Shown here: piece by piece, positions 22,126 to 33,384 of the stretch
How the letters are laid out: each line of letters starts with the position of its first letter
Position numbering within the stretch: position 1 is the stretch's first letter
Origin: Rhizomys pruinosus
Taxonomy: Eukaryota; Chordata; Mammalia; Rodentia; Spalacidae
Assembly: GCA_009823505.1 (NCBI GenBank)
Contig: VZQC01006876.1
Location: 5,443,289-5,507,288, forward strand
DNA length: 64,000 nt
Direction of reading: 5' to 3'
Made by a program: the position numbers and the translations under genes
Notes under the pieces: generated by a model
What the model saw: the letters and a program-made list of their open reading frames with translations, nothing else
What the model was told of the DNA's origin: nothing
Databases searched by the model: none

Positions 22126-23340
22126 ACTTAATCTTCAATGCTTATTTGAAAGAAAAATCGAATTCCCTTGGGTCTTTTGGGGTCAAACAAACTAACAGCA
22201 TGTATGGTAGCCAATTGAGTAATGAGAATATTTTATCTGTATTTGGGAAAGTAAATGGTTTTCCCTGATTTTCAAGTGGGCAAGTGATTGATAGGAATAT
22301 TCAATTTAAGCCAGATTCTTTATATGGTAAATATAACTAATTTCAAACCCAAATCAATAATTACAAAATTATTTCCTAATAGGCTGAGTATACTAAAACT
22401 CAGCCAAATAATCATTCCTGAGAAGTAGAAAACAGAAAGGAAGAAGTCATGGACACAAAAACAAAATAACAGTGCATACAGTACCAGAAAAATCATACAT
22501 AGTAATATAAGATTTACACAATATTGTGTTTAGGACCAAATTCATTAAATACAAGAAATGTGAACACAATGACAGAATTTTGGGTCATGCATGTTGGTGG
22601 ATTTTAATCTCAGCACTTAGAAGACTGAGGTAGCACAGACTCTGAGATTGAGGCCAGCATTGTCTCCATAGTGAGTCCAGGTCAGGTGGGACTTACAGAG
22701 AGAACCTGTCTCAAAAAGACCAAAAAATTTTTTTTGAATCAATAAAGACATTAAACTATTATTGATAAACAAAAGAAATCAAATATATGAGTTAAAATTA
22801 CTTAGTAATACAAGAATATTTTCATAAGGTTAATGAATGATTTAATAAGCTTATTTGGTAAGTTAATAACCCAACTACTTAGAGCAACAAAAACAGTCAT
22901 AAAATTTTTGAGACATTACACATGTATAAATATGTATCCCAGAAGGGTCATACAATTTCTTATATACAGATACAACTTACATATCCTTAAATATTCATAC
23001 TACAGTAGTTATGTTATTTAGGACAAGAATAATAAATATTTTATAGGATATGCTTCAAAGAAATATAAAAGTCAAAGTAATAATAGGAAATATCAAAATT
23101 AACCCTGAAAAATGGAGATAAAAATATAAAATCAAATTGGAAATAATCCAGGAATTAATGAGAAGTGAAGAATTCATCAATGTGTTAAGTATCAGATAAG
23201 AATACAAATAGAAAAGAACACTGCATTGATTACAAATATTGCACTGAAACTATGTCAATTCAATAATGAATTAATAAATTCAACCTTAAATAACCAAATA
23301 AAAAACAAAGTGATCAGGAAGTACATCTATGAATTAGGGA
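22126..23340. other. Non-coding, with an old B1 (+) at 22582-22735
   Basis: The B1 remnant shows 'atgttggtggattttaatctc' shape and 'gagaacctgtctcaaaa' at its end. The remainder shows nothing recognisable. Confidence 0.55.
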
Positions 23341-23354
23341 TTAAGAAAATATGA

Positions 23355-23510
23355 ATGAACCCTAAACCCAAAAGACAGGAAGAAATAACAAAAATCAGAG
23401 CAGAAAACAATGAAATAAAAACAAAGAAAACAATACATAAAATCAACAAATCCAAAAGCTGGTTCTCTGAAAAAAATAAACAAAATAGACAGAACTCTAC
23501 CCCAGTTAAC

Positions 23511-23564
<54 letters not shown>

Positions 23565-25740
23565 CCAAATCAATAGTATTCATGATGAAAAGGGAAACAT
23601 CACAACAGACAGAAAAGATCCACACAATCAATATGGGAATACTTCAAAAATCTATTCTCCACTAAAGTTGAAAAACTAAGAAAAATGGATGAATATCTTA
23701 AATCCTGGGAACCAAAAAAGCTTAACCAAGAAGAAATTGACAGTTTAAACAGATCCATAATATTGAAGAAATTGAAGATGTAATTAAAAACCTCCCAACT
23801 AAAAAAAGCCCCAGTCCAGTTGCTTTCACACATAAAACATTTAAAGAGGTCCTACAAGTACTGCTAATCAAACTGTCTAGAAGGATACAAACAGAGGGAA
23901 TTCTCCCAAACTCCTTCTATGAAGCCAGCATCACTCTAATACAAAAACCAGGCAAAGATGAAAGCAATAAAGAAAGCTATAGAACCATCTCACTAATGAA
24001 CATAAATGCAAAAATTCTCAACAAAATATTTGCAAATCGCATACAGACCCACATCAAAAAGATCATCCATCACGATCAAGTTGTATTCATACCAGAGATG
24101 CAGGATGGTTCAACATACATAAATCAATAAATATCATAAAACACATAAATGGACTGAAAGGCAAAAATCACAGGATCATCTCAATTGATGCAGAGAAAGC
24201 CTTTGACAAGATCCAGCTTTCCTTAATGTTTAAAATCCTAGAGGGAATAGGACTGAAAGGAACATTCCTCAACATGATCAAAGTCATATACAGCAAACCA
24301 ACTGCCAACATGATCCTAAATGGAGAAAAATTGGAACCATGTACCCTAAAGGTGGGAACCCGGCAAGGCTGCCCCCTATGGCCACTCCTCTTCAACATAT
24401 TGCTCAAAACACTTGCTAGGGCAATAAGACAAAGAAGGAAATTAAAGGAGTACTAATCAGAAAAGAAGAAGTTAAGCTATCCCTTTTTGCAGATGATATG
24501 ATAGTTTACCTAAGGGATGCTAAAAACTCCACCAGAAAAATTCTAGAAACTATTAAGAGTTTTAGTAAAGTGTTGAGCTACAAAATTAACCTAGAAAAAT
24601 CAGTAGCCTTTCTTTACACCAAAAATAAACAAGTGGAGAAGGAATATAAGAAGAGCTTCCCACTCACAATAGCCTCAAAAATAATAAGATACCTGGGAAC
24701 AAACCTAACCAAAGATACCAAAGACCTCTACAACAAAAATTATAAACCCCTGAAGAAGGAGATTGAAAATGACATCAAAAGATGGAAAGACCTCCCATGC
24801 TCCTGGATTGAAAAAATTAATATAGTACAAATGTCCGTTGTACCCAAATTGATATACAGATTCAATGCAATCCCAATGAAAATCCCTATGAGCTTCTTCA
24901 CAGACTTGGAAAAATAATCATTAAATTCATATGGAAAAACAAAAGACCCCGAATAGCTAAAGCAACCCTGAGTGAAAAATGCAATACAGGGGGATTGCCC
25001 TACCAGACTTCAAACTATATTACAGGACCATAGTCATAAAGACAGCCTTGTACTGGCACAAAAACAGACCTGTTGACCAATGGAACAAAACTGAAGTTCC
25101 AAACTTGAGCTCATACAATTTCAGCCACCTCATATTTGACAAAGGGGCAAAAAACCCTCAGTGGAGGAAGGATATCATCTTCAGCACATGGTGGTGGGAA
25201 AATTGGATCATCATCTCTAGAACAAAATTAAATCCCCACCTCTCACCCTGAACAAAAATCAACTCCAAGTGGATCAGAGATCTCAAGGTGAAGCCTGAAA
25301 CTCTGAAGGTGAAGGTGATGGAAGGAAAAGTTGGCCACAACCTATAAGACAGGCGTAGGAAAAGACTTTCTAAATCAGACAGCAGCTGCACAGGAAGTAA
25401 GGGTAAGAGTCGACAAATGGAACCTCATCAGACTCAAAAGCTTCTATACAGGGAAAGAAACAATGAAGGAGGTGAAGAGAAAACCCACAGAGTGGGAGAA
25501 ATCTTTACCAGTGATACATCTGACAGAGCAGCTCTCTTCACAATAGGGAAGAGCTAGAACCAGCCCAAATGCCCCTCAATAGAGGAGTGGATGACATAAA
25601 TGCAGTACATCTACACAATGGAACACTATTCAGTGGTAAAGAAAGATGTCATTATGAACTTTGCAGGTAAATGGATGGAACTCGAAGGCTGCGTGAAGTA
25701 ACACAGTCCCAGAAAGACAGAGAATGGTTTCCCTCATTTG
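23355..25740 (+). pseudogene. L1-2 ORF2 remnant with RT core
   Basis: Open blocks at 24226-24456, 24498-24917, 24979-25251 and 25331-25546 give successive RT and C-terminal segments. The FADD box is at 24486-24497. '[16 protein letters not shown]' is the RT motif just upstream. The 139-codon block ends before 'EKIIKF'. Frameshifts lie near 24455, 24917 and 25250. Around 25528 the text jumps from 'acatctgacagagca' to 'gctctcttcacaatag', a deletion relative to L1-1 and L1-5. Confidence 0.85.
23512..23562. repeat. (GA)n microsatellite within L1-2 ORF2
   Basis: Uninterrupted GA dinucleotides that L1-1 lacks at the same place. Confidence 0.95.
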
Positions 25741-25843
25741 TGGATGCTAACACCAAATTCCCCAGACAAAAGGAAAGCTGAATGACATTATTGTTATATT
25801 TCTGTCTGTCTGAAAGCAACTTTGTTGTTATAATGTGAATCTC

Positions 25844-25994
25844 TCTTTTTTTTTTTCCATGTCGGCCAGCACAGTGCGGCCCCTCCAAGGATGGTAGAGA
25901 GGGGCATCCTCTGCCTGGGCAGCCCTTCACTGTTGGAGGCCTTAACCAATGGACGACAGCATGGTACAGAACTGCCCCACCTTCTCAGTCCTCC
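25844..25994 (-). pseudogene. Retrocopy of a 138-nt small RNA, H/ACA-snoRNA-like
   Basis: The insert sits in the L1-2 3'UTR between perfect 14-bp duplications (ataatgtgaatctc at 25830-25843 and 25995-26008) and has an oligo(T) at 25846-25856, so the sense strand is minus with a poly(A) tail. The 138-nt body (25994 down to 25857) ends 'gccgacatgg': ACA exactly three bases before the A tail, as in H/ACA snoRNAs. Body bases 1-5 (ggagg) pair with 56-60 (cctcc), and a second hairpin can form with 'gcccctc' and 'gaggggc'. The hinge 'acagtga' is one base off the ANANNA H box. The parent RNA is not recognised. A 3'UTR retrocopy is the alternative. Confidence 0.6.
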
Positions 25995-26277
25995 ATAATG
26001 TGAATCTCGAAACAAGCTCTAGACTCCACCCACCAATTTTTTTCAGACACTGTAATTACTGTATATGGGTGGAGAGTATGAATTCATACTTTAGAGTAAT
26101 ATAAAATTAATGGAGGAAAATATGAATTCCTAAGCATAAAAAAGACTGAGAGAAAGATGCACTACAGTTATGGCATAATGCATAATCTGTGGCATGGGGA
26201 GGGGGGAGGGAAAGGGGAATATGCCTGAACTGAATTGAAAAATGATGTATGAAATACACAAAACTCTAATAAAAAAA

Positions 26278-26595
26278 TAAGAATCATGTAACTGAACAAT
26301 GAGGTCATTTTTTTTTCCAAATAACAGATTTTTACCAGTAAAACAATCATTAAAATACTTAGAGTCATTCTGACCCCTGTTCCTAAAAAATAAAATTTAA
26401 TGTGTGTCTACTATCCTTTACATGGGATCATCTGTAATAGAGATATGGGAGATTAGTCTTGATGATTCTCAAGAAAAGTTAATACATCTAATAACTATGT
26501 GAAAGATCTAGGTTTATTCATGGACATAGGGAAAATTCTAGAAACTAATAATCTAGGGAAAGAGAACCTTCAATAACTTTGAAAGAATATCTTGG
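26278..26595. other. Non-coding spacer between L1-2 and L1-3
   Basis: Nothing recognised. Confidence 0.5.
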
Positions 26596-27127
26596 TGTTA
26601 AAACTCAAATTATTCAAAAAGATAGAAACAGAGGGAAATCTCCCCAATTTTTTTCTATGTAGCCAGTATCATTCTAATACCAAAACTAGGCAGTTATAAG
26701 AACAAAAAAAGAAAGCTATGGATCCATTTCATTAATTAACATAGATGCAAAACTTCTCAAAAAACTACTTGCAAACCTCATACAGGCACATATCAAATAG
26801 ATCATCCATCATGACCAAGTCAGATTCATACCAGAGACGCAGGGATGTTTGAACATATGTAAATCAATAAATGTCTTAAAGCATGTAAACAGACTGAAAG
26901 ACAAAACAATCACATGGTCATCTCAATTGATGCAAAAAAGCCTTAGACAAACTTCAATATGACTTCATGTTTAAAGTACTAGAGGGAATTGCACTAGAGG
27001 GAAAATTCCTCAACATAATTAAAGCCCTATACGACACACCCACAACAAACATTACCCTAAATGGGGGGGAAAAAAAAAATAGAAGCATTCCCCTTAGAGT
27101 CAAGGAGGCTGCTCCCTATCTCTACTC

Positions 27128-27366
27128 CTTTTCTTTTTCTTTTTTTCTTTTCTTTCTTTTTTTTTTTTATGTGTATGAGTGTACTGTCTGCATGTAGGTA
27201 GATCCACCGTGTTGTGCAATGCTGCGAAGGTCAGAAGGGGGCGTCAGATTTCCCTGGAACTGGAGTTAAAGACGGTTTTAGCTGCCATGTGGGTGCTGGG
27301 AATTGAACCTGGGTCTTCTGCAAGAGCAATCAGTGCTCTTAACCACTGAGCCATCTCTTCAGCCCC
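27128..27366 (-). repeat. B3-type SINE in L1-3
   Basis: A T-rich tail at the left is followed by a full reverse-complement body ending 'agccatctcttcagcccc'. One VNTR unit. Confidence 0.92.
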
Positions 27367-27597
27367 AATTCACTCTTTTCAATATAGTGCTTGAAACTCT
27401 CCCTAGAGCAATAAGACAAGAAACCCAAATTAAAGGAATACTAATAGTAAATGAGGAGGTCAATCTATCCCTTTTTGCAGATATAATAGTTAACCTATGG
27501 GATGCCAATAACTCCACCAGAAAACTCCTAGAAATGATTAACATTTCAGTAAAGTGGTGGGATACAAATTTAAGCTAGAAAAATCAGTAGCATTTCT

Positions 27598-27746
27598 TAT
27601 TTTTATTTATTTATTATTTTTTATGTGTATGAATGTACTGTCTGCATGTAGGTTGGTACAACCATGTCCCTGTCTACAATGCTGCAGAGGTCAGAAGAGG
27701 GTGTCAGAGTCCCCTGGAACTGGAGTTAAAGAAGGTTCCTAGCCTC
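27598..27746 (-). repeat. B3-type SINE in L1-3, truncated
   Basis: The 3' half only (tail to 'aactggagttaaagaaggtt'); the tRNA-like head is missing. Confidence 0.88.
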
Positions 27747-27916
27747 CATATACCAATAACAATCAATTGAAAAAGGAATACAAGGAGACTTTCCCATTCA
27801 CAATAGCCTAAAAAATATCTAGGAACGAACCTGACCAATGACACTGAAAATCTCTACAATGAAAATTTTGAAACCTGAAGGAGATTGAAAAAGAAACCAG
27901 AAAATGAAAGTAACTC

Positions 27917-28080
27917 TACGGGCTGAAGAGATGGCCTAGTGGTTAAGAGCACCAATTGCTCTTGCAGAAGACCTGGGTTCGATACTCAGCACCTACATGG
28001 TGGCATTGCATGACACGGGTGCACAGGCCTGCATGAGACAGTACATTCATACACATACAAGAATAAACTAAAAAAATAAA
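27917..28080 (+). repeat. B3-type SINE in L1-3 with internal deletion
   Basis: The head and B box ('gggttcgatactc') are followed by a direct jump from 'cacctacatggtgg' to 'cattgcatgaca'. The target duplication 'aatgaaagtaactc' / 'aatggaagtaactc' flanks it (27903-27916 and 28081-28094). Confidence 0.9.
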
Positions 28081-28874
28081 AATGGAAGTAACTCCCATGC
28101 TCATGGATTAGAAGAATTAATATAGTAATAATAATAAACATCTTGTCCAAAGTAATACACAGATTAAATGAAATTCCAATTAAAATCCCCATGAGCTTCT
28201 TCCCAGACCTAGAAAACAAACAAACAAACAAACAAACAATAACTTCATAAAGTTCATATGGAAAAACAAAAGACCCAGGATAACCCAACAAAACTGAGCA
28301 AAAAGAGCAATGCAGGGGAGATTACCAGACTTCAAAGTATATTACAGGGCTATAGTCACAAAAAACAACCTGGTATTCACACAAAACAGGCCAATGGAAC
28401 AAAATTGAAGATCCAAACATGAACACATGCAATTTCAGCCACCTCATATTTGAGAAAGGGCACAAGAAGATTCAGTGGAGGAAAGACAATATCTTCAGCA
28501 AACGGTGTTTGCAGAATTGGATCACCACTTGTAGAAGAATAAAATTAAACCCCTATCACTAACCCTGTACAAAAATCACCTCCAAATAGATCAAAGACCT
28601 CAAAGTGAAATTCAAAATATTGAAAATGATAGAAGAAAAATTTGGCAGAATCCTATAAGACATAGGAAAAGACTTTCTAAATTAGACAGCAGCTGCCAAA
28701 AAATAAGGTCAACAATTGACAAGTTGGACCTTATTAAACTTAAAAGTTTCTGTACAGCAAAAGAAACAAAGAAGTGAAGATAAAACTCACAGACTGGGAG
28801 GAAACCTTCACCAGTGATACTTCTGACAGAGCATTAATATCCAGAGTATATAAACTACTCAAAAAACAAAAGAG

Positions 28875-29082
28875 TGGGCTGGAGAGATGGCCTAGCGGTT
28901 AAGAGCGCCGACTGCTCTTGCAGAGGACCTGGGTTCGATCCCCAGTACCCACATGGCAGTTGAGAATCGTCCCGTAACTCCAATTCCAGGAGAACTCCAG
29001 TTCCAGGGGAATCCAATGCCCTCTTCTGACCTCCGCGGGGTGCACAAACCTACATGCAGATAGTACATTCATACACATAAAA

Positions 29083-29123
<41 letters not shown>
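28875..29123 (+). repeat. B3-type SINE in L1-3 with (AAAT)n tail
   Basis: Full head with A and B boxes, two 17-bp units, and an (AAAT)n tail at 29079-29123. Duplications aaaaacaaaagag (28862-28874) and aaaaacaaaggag (29124-29136). Confidence 0.94.
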
Positions 29124-29125
<2 letters not shown>

Positions 29126-29214
29126 AAACAAAGGAGCAAGAAAACAGATAACCCACACCAAAGATGGAGTAAAGAGCTGAATAGAGAATTTACAAAGAAG
29201 TAAAGTTGGCTGAA

Positions 29215-29275
29215 GCCGGGAGTGGTGGCGCCCACCTTTAATCCTAGCACTTGGGAGGCAGAGGCAGGTGGATCT
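29215..29275 (+). repeat. B1 SINE, left half only
   Basis: 'gccgggagtggtggcgccca' to 'aggcaggtggatct'. The right half and tail are missing; it joins directly to an oppositely oriented B3. Confidence 0.9.
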
Positions 29276-29446
29276 TGTGCAATGCCACAGAGGTCAGAAG
29301 AGGGTGTCAGATTCCCCTGGAACTGGAGTTCTCCTGGAATTGTAGTTTCAGACGGTCCTTGGCCGCCATGTGGGTGCTGGGGATTGAACCTGGGTCCTCT
29401 GTAAGAACAGTTGGCTCCCTTAACCACTAGGCCATCTCTCCAGCCC
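29276..29446 (-). repeat. B3 SINE lacking its tail, fused to B1
   Basis: It starts inside the body ('tgtgcaatgccacagaggtc') and ends 'ccatctctccagccc'. The tail and the 'tgtctgcatgtagg' segment are absent, so the left edge is a breakpoint rather than an insertion end. Confidence 0.9.
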
Positions 29447-30306
29447 TAAGCACCTGGTGTTTTAACTATGATATTGTGTGGGGAATTTCTTTTCTGGTCT
29501 TTTCTATTAGGAATTCTATGTGCTTCTTGTATTTGTGTGGGTTTGTCTTTTTTCAGTTTAGGGAAATTTTCTATTATCCTATTGAAGATATGATCAATTC
29601 CTTGTCTTGGGATTCTTCTCCTTCCTGTATCCCTCTGATGTGGAGATTTGGTCTTTTCATAGTGTTCTATGTTTACTGGTTGTTCCACAGTTGTTGTTGT
29701 TGTTGTTTTTTTTTTTTTAATTCATAATCTTTACTTGCTCTTTTTAGTTGTTCCTTGTTATCCTGCAGGTCTGATATTCTATTTTCTGCTTCATATATTC
29801 TGCTTCTGAGGCTTTTTCCCATCCTTTCCTATTGATTGGATGAGTGTTCAGTTTCTTGTAATTTCCTTTTGGAGCTTGTCATTCTTTCCTTAGAGCTCCT
29901 TGCTTCCCTGGTCAGATTCCTTTATCGTTTCAGCCTGGGATCTTTTCAGTGTTTCCACTTCCTTCTGGAGTTTGTCATTCTCTTGCATTGGTTCTTTTCA
30001 GAGTTTGTGTTTCTCTTCTAGTTCTTTTTGGAGTTTGACATTCTTTTCCTCTAGTTCTTTCTGGAGTCTATCATTCTTTCCATCTAGATCCTTCTTGAGT
30101 TTTTCATTCTCTTCCCTTAGTTCTGTGATTTCTTCTGTATATTCTTTTCTTTCTTTGACTATATCTATGACTGTTCTACTAAATTCCATGTTTTGGCTTC
30201 CTTCCAGGGAGATCTCATTGTAGAGATCTACAGGACTGGTCGAATTCAGTATGGATTTATTATGAGCTTTTACCATGTTGTTATATTTTTGTTGAGGCTT
30301 CAGCAT
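29447..30306 (-). pseudogene. L1-4 ORF1 remnant with coiled-coil repeats
   Basis: The start codon at 30306 opens a 102-codon stretch (29998-30306) that ends in heptads such as 'LQKELEEKNVKLQKELEEK'. After a break, the 80-codon frame at 29446-29688 holds the region just before the RNA-recognition domain. The coiled coil forms the ORF1p trimer. Its DNA shows repeats of about 42 bp, like the length-polymorphic region of mouse L1 ORF1. The C-terminal domain is absent because the element is cut at 29447. Confidence 0.82.
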
Positions 30307-30490
30307 GTGGATTTATTTTTTTGTGCTCAGATTCTGGTGCTAATTTCAAATGTTAATATGGAGCAGTCATTCACTGCTTTCTCTTTGTCAGTTTCTCTAT
30401 GTTGGCTCTGCAGTCTAGAATCACTAACACTATGCTCCGTGGGTCATCTGCACTGCAGGTCCTCCAGCTTACTGGATCCTCTGCACCACT

Positions 30491-30825
30491 GGTGTGTGCT
30501 GGCCTCCTAGATGTTTCCCTGAGGCTGGCTGGGTGACTCCGCCCACCTCAATCATGTGGCATTGAGGAGCCCTGAGCCCCAAGCCTCTTAATGTGGCCCC
30601 TGTCACCTGTGCCTTCCAGGCCCGCCTGGTGTGTGCTGGCTTCCTTGACATCTCCCTGAGGGTAGGGAGGTGAATATACCCATCTTGATCATGTGGCAGG
30701 GAGGAGGGGCATGGTATCCTACCTTGTTCCTGAGCCCCAGGCTTCTGGTGTTGGTCCCTATTGCCTGTGCCTTCCTGGCCGAGTTGGTGTGTGCCAGTCT
30801 CCTTGGCTTCTCACTGAGGGTGGCT
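30491..30825 (-). promoter_or_regulatory. L1-4 promoter monomers (two and a part)
   Basis: Units start with 'ggtgtgtgctgg' or a close variant at 30491, 30628 and 30786, with lengths of 137, 158 and at least 40 bp. Each has 'tccctgagg'-like and 'gatcatgtggca'-like blocks. These are tandem L1 promoter monomers read on the minus strand. Confidence 0.8.
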
Positions 30826-31956
30826 TACTTTTAATTTTTGAAGACTACAATTCTGTTTAAGAAGAAAGGAATAGAGAGCAATGATGTATGGGAGTGTTTA
30901 CATACTATATTTTTTTCCTAAGACCATTGTGAATAAAACATGGTATTATCATGGAAAAATGAATGATGAATTAGAGTCATACCAAGAGAATTTGTAAAAT
31001 TTAATGTAGGAGTAAGATTACATTTCAATTAATTGGGGAAGCAAATTATTTATTAATGAGCACATGATATTTATCCATCTGAAATGAAATACACATTTCT
31101 GTCATCATAATAGGTATATAATAAATATTTACTGGAGGAGTAGATAGGAAGACAAACATTAAAAGCTGTTTATTTTAATTTTATGAGTGGAAAATAAAAT
31201 TGCTTTGATGACTATCAGAGTCTCCTTTGTGTCCGGCCTCCTCAAAAACTTTATTTATTTTTGCACTTTATTGAATTTTTATGATTTTCATGAAATATGG
31301 TTTGATAAAATGTAAATTCATTCCCTTCTCCCTACATCTCCCCAATTCTCCCCAGCCCAACTTAATGATCTCTCTGTATAGTATGGACTGTAGAGTATGA
31401 TTTGTCTCAGATGTTAGGAAGTAATTATGTCACTGGGCTATGAGTTTACAAAATAGAAAGAAACTGTTACGGGGAACCTAGGTTTTATTTACAGAAATGA
31501 GTGACTTTAAATTTAAAGCACAAACAGCCCTCACTGTACAAAACTGAAGACTCTTTGTTTTGTATTTGATTGCTTTGAAAAAAAATAAGGGAATACATTA
31601 AAACTACTATGCACTTCTGAGTTAACATCCATTACTAACAAACAAGTAAAAGCTGTTTCTTTTAATGGCGAGGAGTATTAATAATGGAAAAAAATACATT
31701 TCTGAATCTTCTTTTCCCTCTTCTAAGAATATAATTCCCAATATATCAGAAATTGAAATGAAAACTATTTCATAAAAACTTAGAAACCCCTTGAAGAATA
31801 TACATGAAACACCCAAATATTAGTATTCTCTTACAGCCCAGAAGGGAAATAAATCTAATACAAATAGAAAAGTATATGTGAAAATATGAATATTAAAATT
31901 TGTTAAATGCACAGTAAACACAGGTAAATGGCACATGACTCAGTGTTAAAAATATT
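30826..31956. other. Non-coding, with an old L1 3' end (-) at 31245-31395
   Basis: 'tgcactttattgaatttttatg' followed by the pyrimidine-rich 'cattcccttctccctaca' is the usual look of an old L1 3' end in antisense. The rest is unassigned. Confidence 0.5.
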
Positions 31957-33345
31957 ATGTTAAATATGACAGGGTCTTACTGTGGTTTCTCACATCTCCT
32001 AACCTATAGAGGATGTAAGCTTGTGGCATCAGCCATGGTTTTTTCCTCCAAGGAGAGAGCCAATAGCCAATTAGATTTGGGATATACAGGCATATGGCTG
32101 CCTCTGCTGCACAGTATTTCCAGGCAGGTGAGGTGTAGCTGGTGCTGATGGTGGAGTCTTGCTTGACTCAAGGAGACCCATATTTGCTTTATTGGTTTAG
32201 TGGCCTTTGGTAACACTCTCTGGTATTCCAGAAGCCATCTGTACACTTGCATGTGTGGTCTCAATACATCTTTCCCATGTTAATGTCAGGTCTTCGGCAG
32301 CATGTCCTTATCGCCTCTCTTCTTGCAGGTATCCCAGTTTAGAGGCAAGGACCCTTTACCTTTTGTGGGGGCTTGGATAATGAGTCCTAATGAAACTTAC
32401 CTTCTAGGTGCCACAAAGTTTTAATATGAGAGACTTTCTTGCCTCCCCACCATAGAACAAGGAGAAATATGATGATAATGAGGTCGTTCTCCAACTGTAA
32501 ATTTAAGATAACTATTAAAGAGGTAATCTCTTATAAAACCAGTAAAACTGCCTTCTTTAATTGACTAATAGACATAGGAACTGTGAAAAAGATTATTCTC
32601 TATTCAGAACCAAATATAATACTAAAGTCCTTAAGCTATGCACTTAAGCAAAATATATTAATACAGGAGCTCTAACATCACCAATGGACCAAGGAGATGT
32701 TGGAAAAAAATGTAATTCATGGATTAACATACCACCCAAACATAAGTGTCTATACCAAAATAATGTACCATAACTATTAGTGCTGTTTAAATACCTATAT
32801 ATCTAATTGCATGAGCTTCATTAGTAGGATCGAAAGATTATTCCTGGACAAACTGTCAGCCCATGAAAGGAAACAGCCAGAATTGACCAGAGTCCAAGAC
32901 AACAGCTCCAGAGAAAGTAGACTGTTTTGCTTCTCATCCACCTGTGCCCCTTTTCTAAGCCTAGGGAACAATCTGCGGAAGAGGTGGCGTGGTAGAATGT
33001 AAGGGCTGCGATAGGGGTGAATGGTGAAACTACAGCAATATAGTCTGGACACTCACTTGATCAACTTATAAGCCCCCCCCCCCGCTGGATGGTGGGGCTG
33101 TGGGGGTTTGGGCACAACAGCCTGCAAATTGGTTTTACATGAGGGATGCTTGTACACATAAATTATCACTTATTGCTAAAAAAATAAAAAAAAAAAACCG
33201 AGAGAAAGATGCAGGACAGTTATGGCAGAATGCATGATCTGGGATGAGGTGGGATGGGATGGGGGGGAAGGGAAAGGGAAATATGCCTGAACTGAATTGG
33301 AAAATGATGTATGAAATATACAAAGCATCAATAAAAAAATATTTA
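31957..33345 (+). mobile_element. A/B repeat copy a, L1-tailed
   Basis: Segment B (31957-32380; 'gacagggtcttactgtgg' ... 'accttttgtggggg') is followed by about 300 bp of unassigned DNA, then segment A (32700-33181), an A-rich linker, and the L1 3' tail (33200-33342, ending 'catcaataaaaaaat'). A and B also occur at 36562-37312 and 62640-64000. I do not recognise either. 'aaaaatatt' at both edges is a weak possible target duplication. Confidence 0.6.
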
Positions 33346-33384
33346 TAACCTACATGAAATGAAACTGTTGGCAATTCTTTTTAT

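Larger units (their letters stand above)
23344..26277 (+). mobile_element. L1-2: 5'-truncated LINE-1
   Basis: It starts within ORF2, between endonuclease and RT, and ends with the L1 3' tail and 'ctctaataaaaaaat'. It holds a (GA)n expansion and an internal deletion of several hundred bases at about 25528, and is hit by a small-RNA retrocopy at 25844-25994. Confidence 0.88.
26596..29214 (+). mobile_element. L1-3: LINE-1 ORF2 fragment carrying four SINEs
   Basis: ORF2 from the RT fingers ('agatagaaacagagggaaat') to the C-terminal region; the last L1 bases are 'acaaagaagtaaagttggct'. It lacks both the 5' half and the 3'UTR. Its right end coincides with a B1/B3 fusion. Confidence 0.85.
29447..30825 (-). 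mobile_element. L1-4: 5' part of a LINE-1 (ORF1 and monomeric 5'UTR)
   Basis: The minus strand reads monomers, leader and ORF1. The 3' part of the element is missing at the B3 edge (29447). Confidence 0.88.

Noticed and set aside
22027..22138. Frame of 72 codons over the GAAA tail (minus strand)
   Set aside because: It is a microsatellite read as codons (runs of FLS); the tract is the tail of a SINE.
23334..23576. Two opposite frames across the GA tract
   Set aside because: Low-complexity translation of a (GA)n expansion inside L1 ORF2.
28875..28960. tRNA gene suggested by A-box and B-box sequences
   Set aside because: The A and B boxes belong to the tRNA-derived head of a B3 SINE; no acceptor-stem pairing or CCA-ready end.
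32795..33052. Similar frames at 32795-33052 (-), 36821-37093 (+) and 62969-63154 (+) as a conserved protein family
   Set aside because: They are the antisense of segment A in the three A/B copies. Similarity follows from DNA homology, and the frames are on the strand opposite to the L1 tail.
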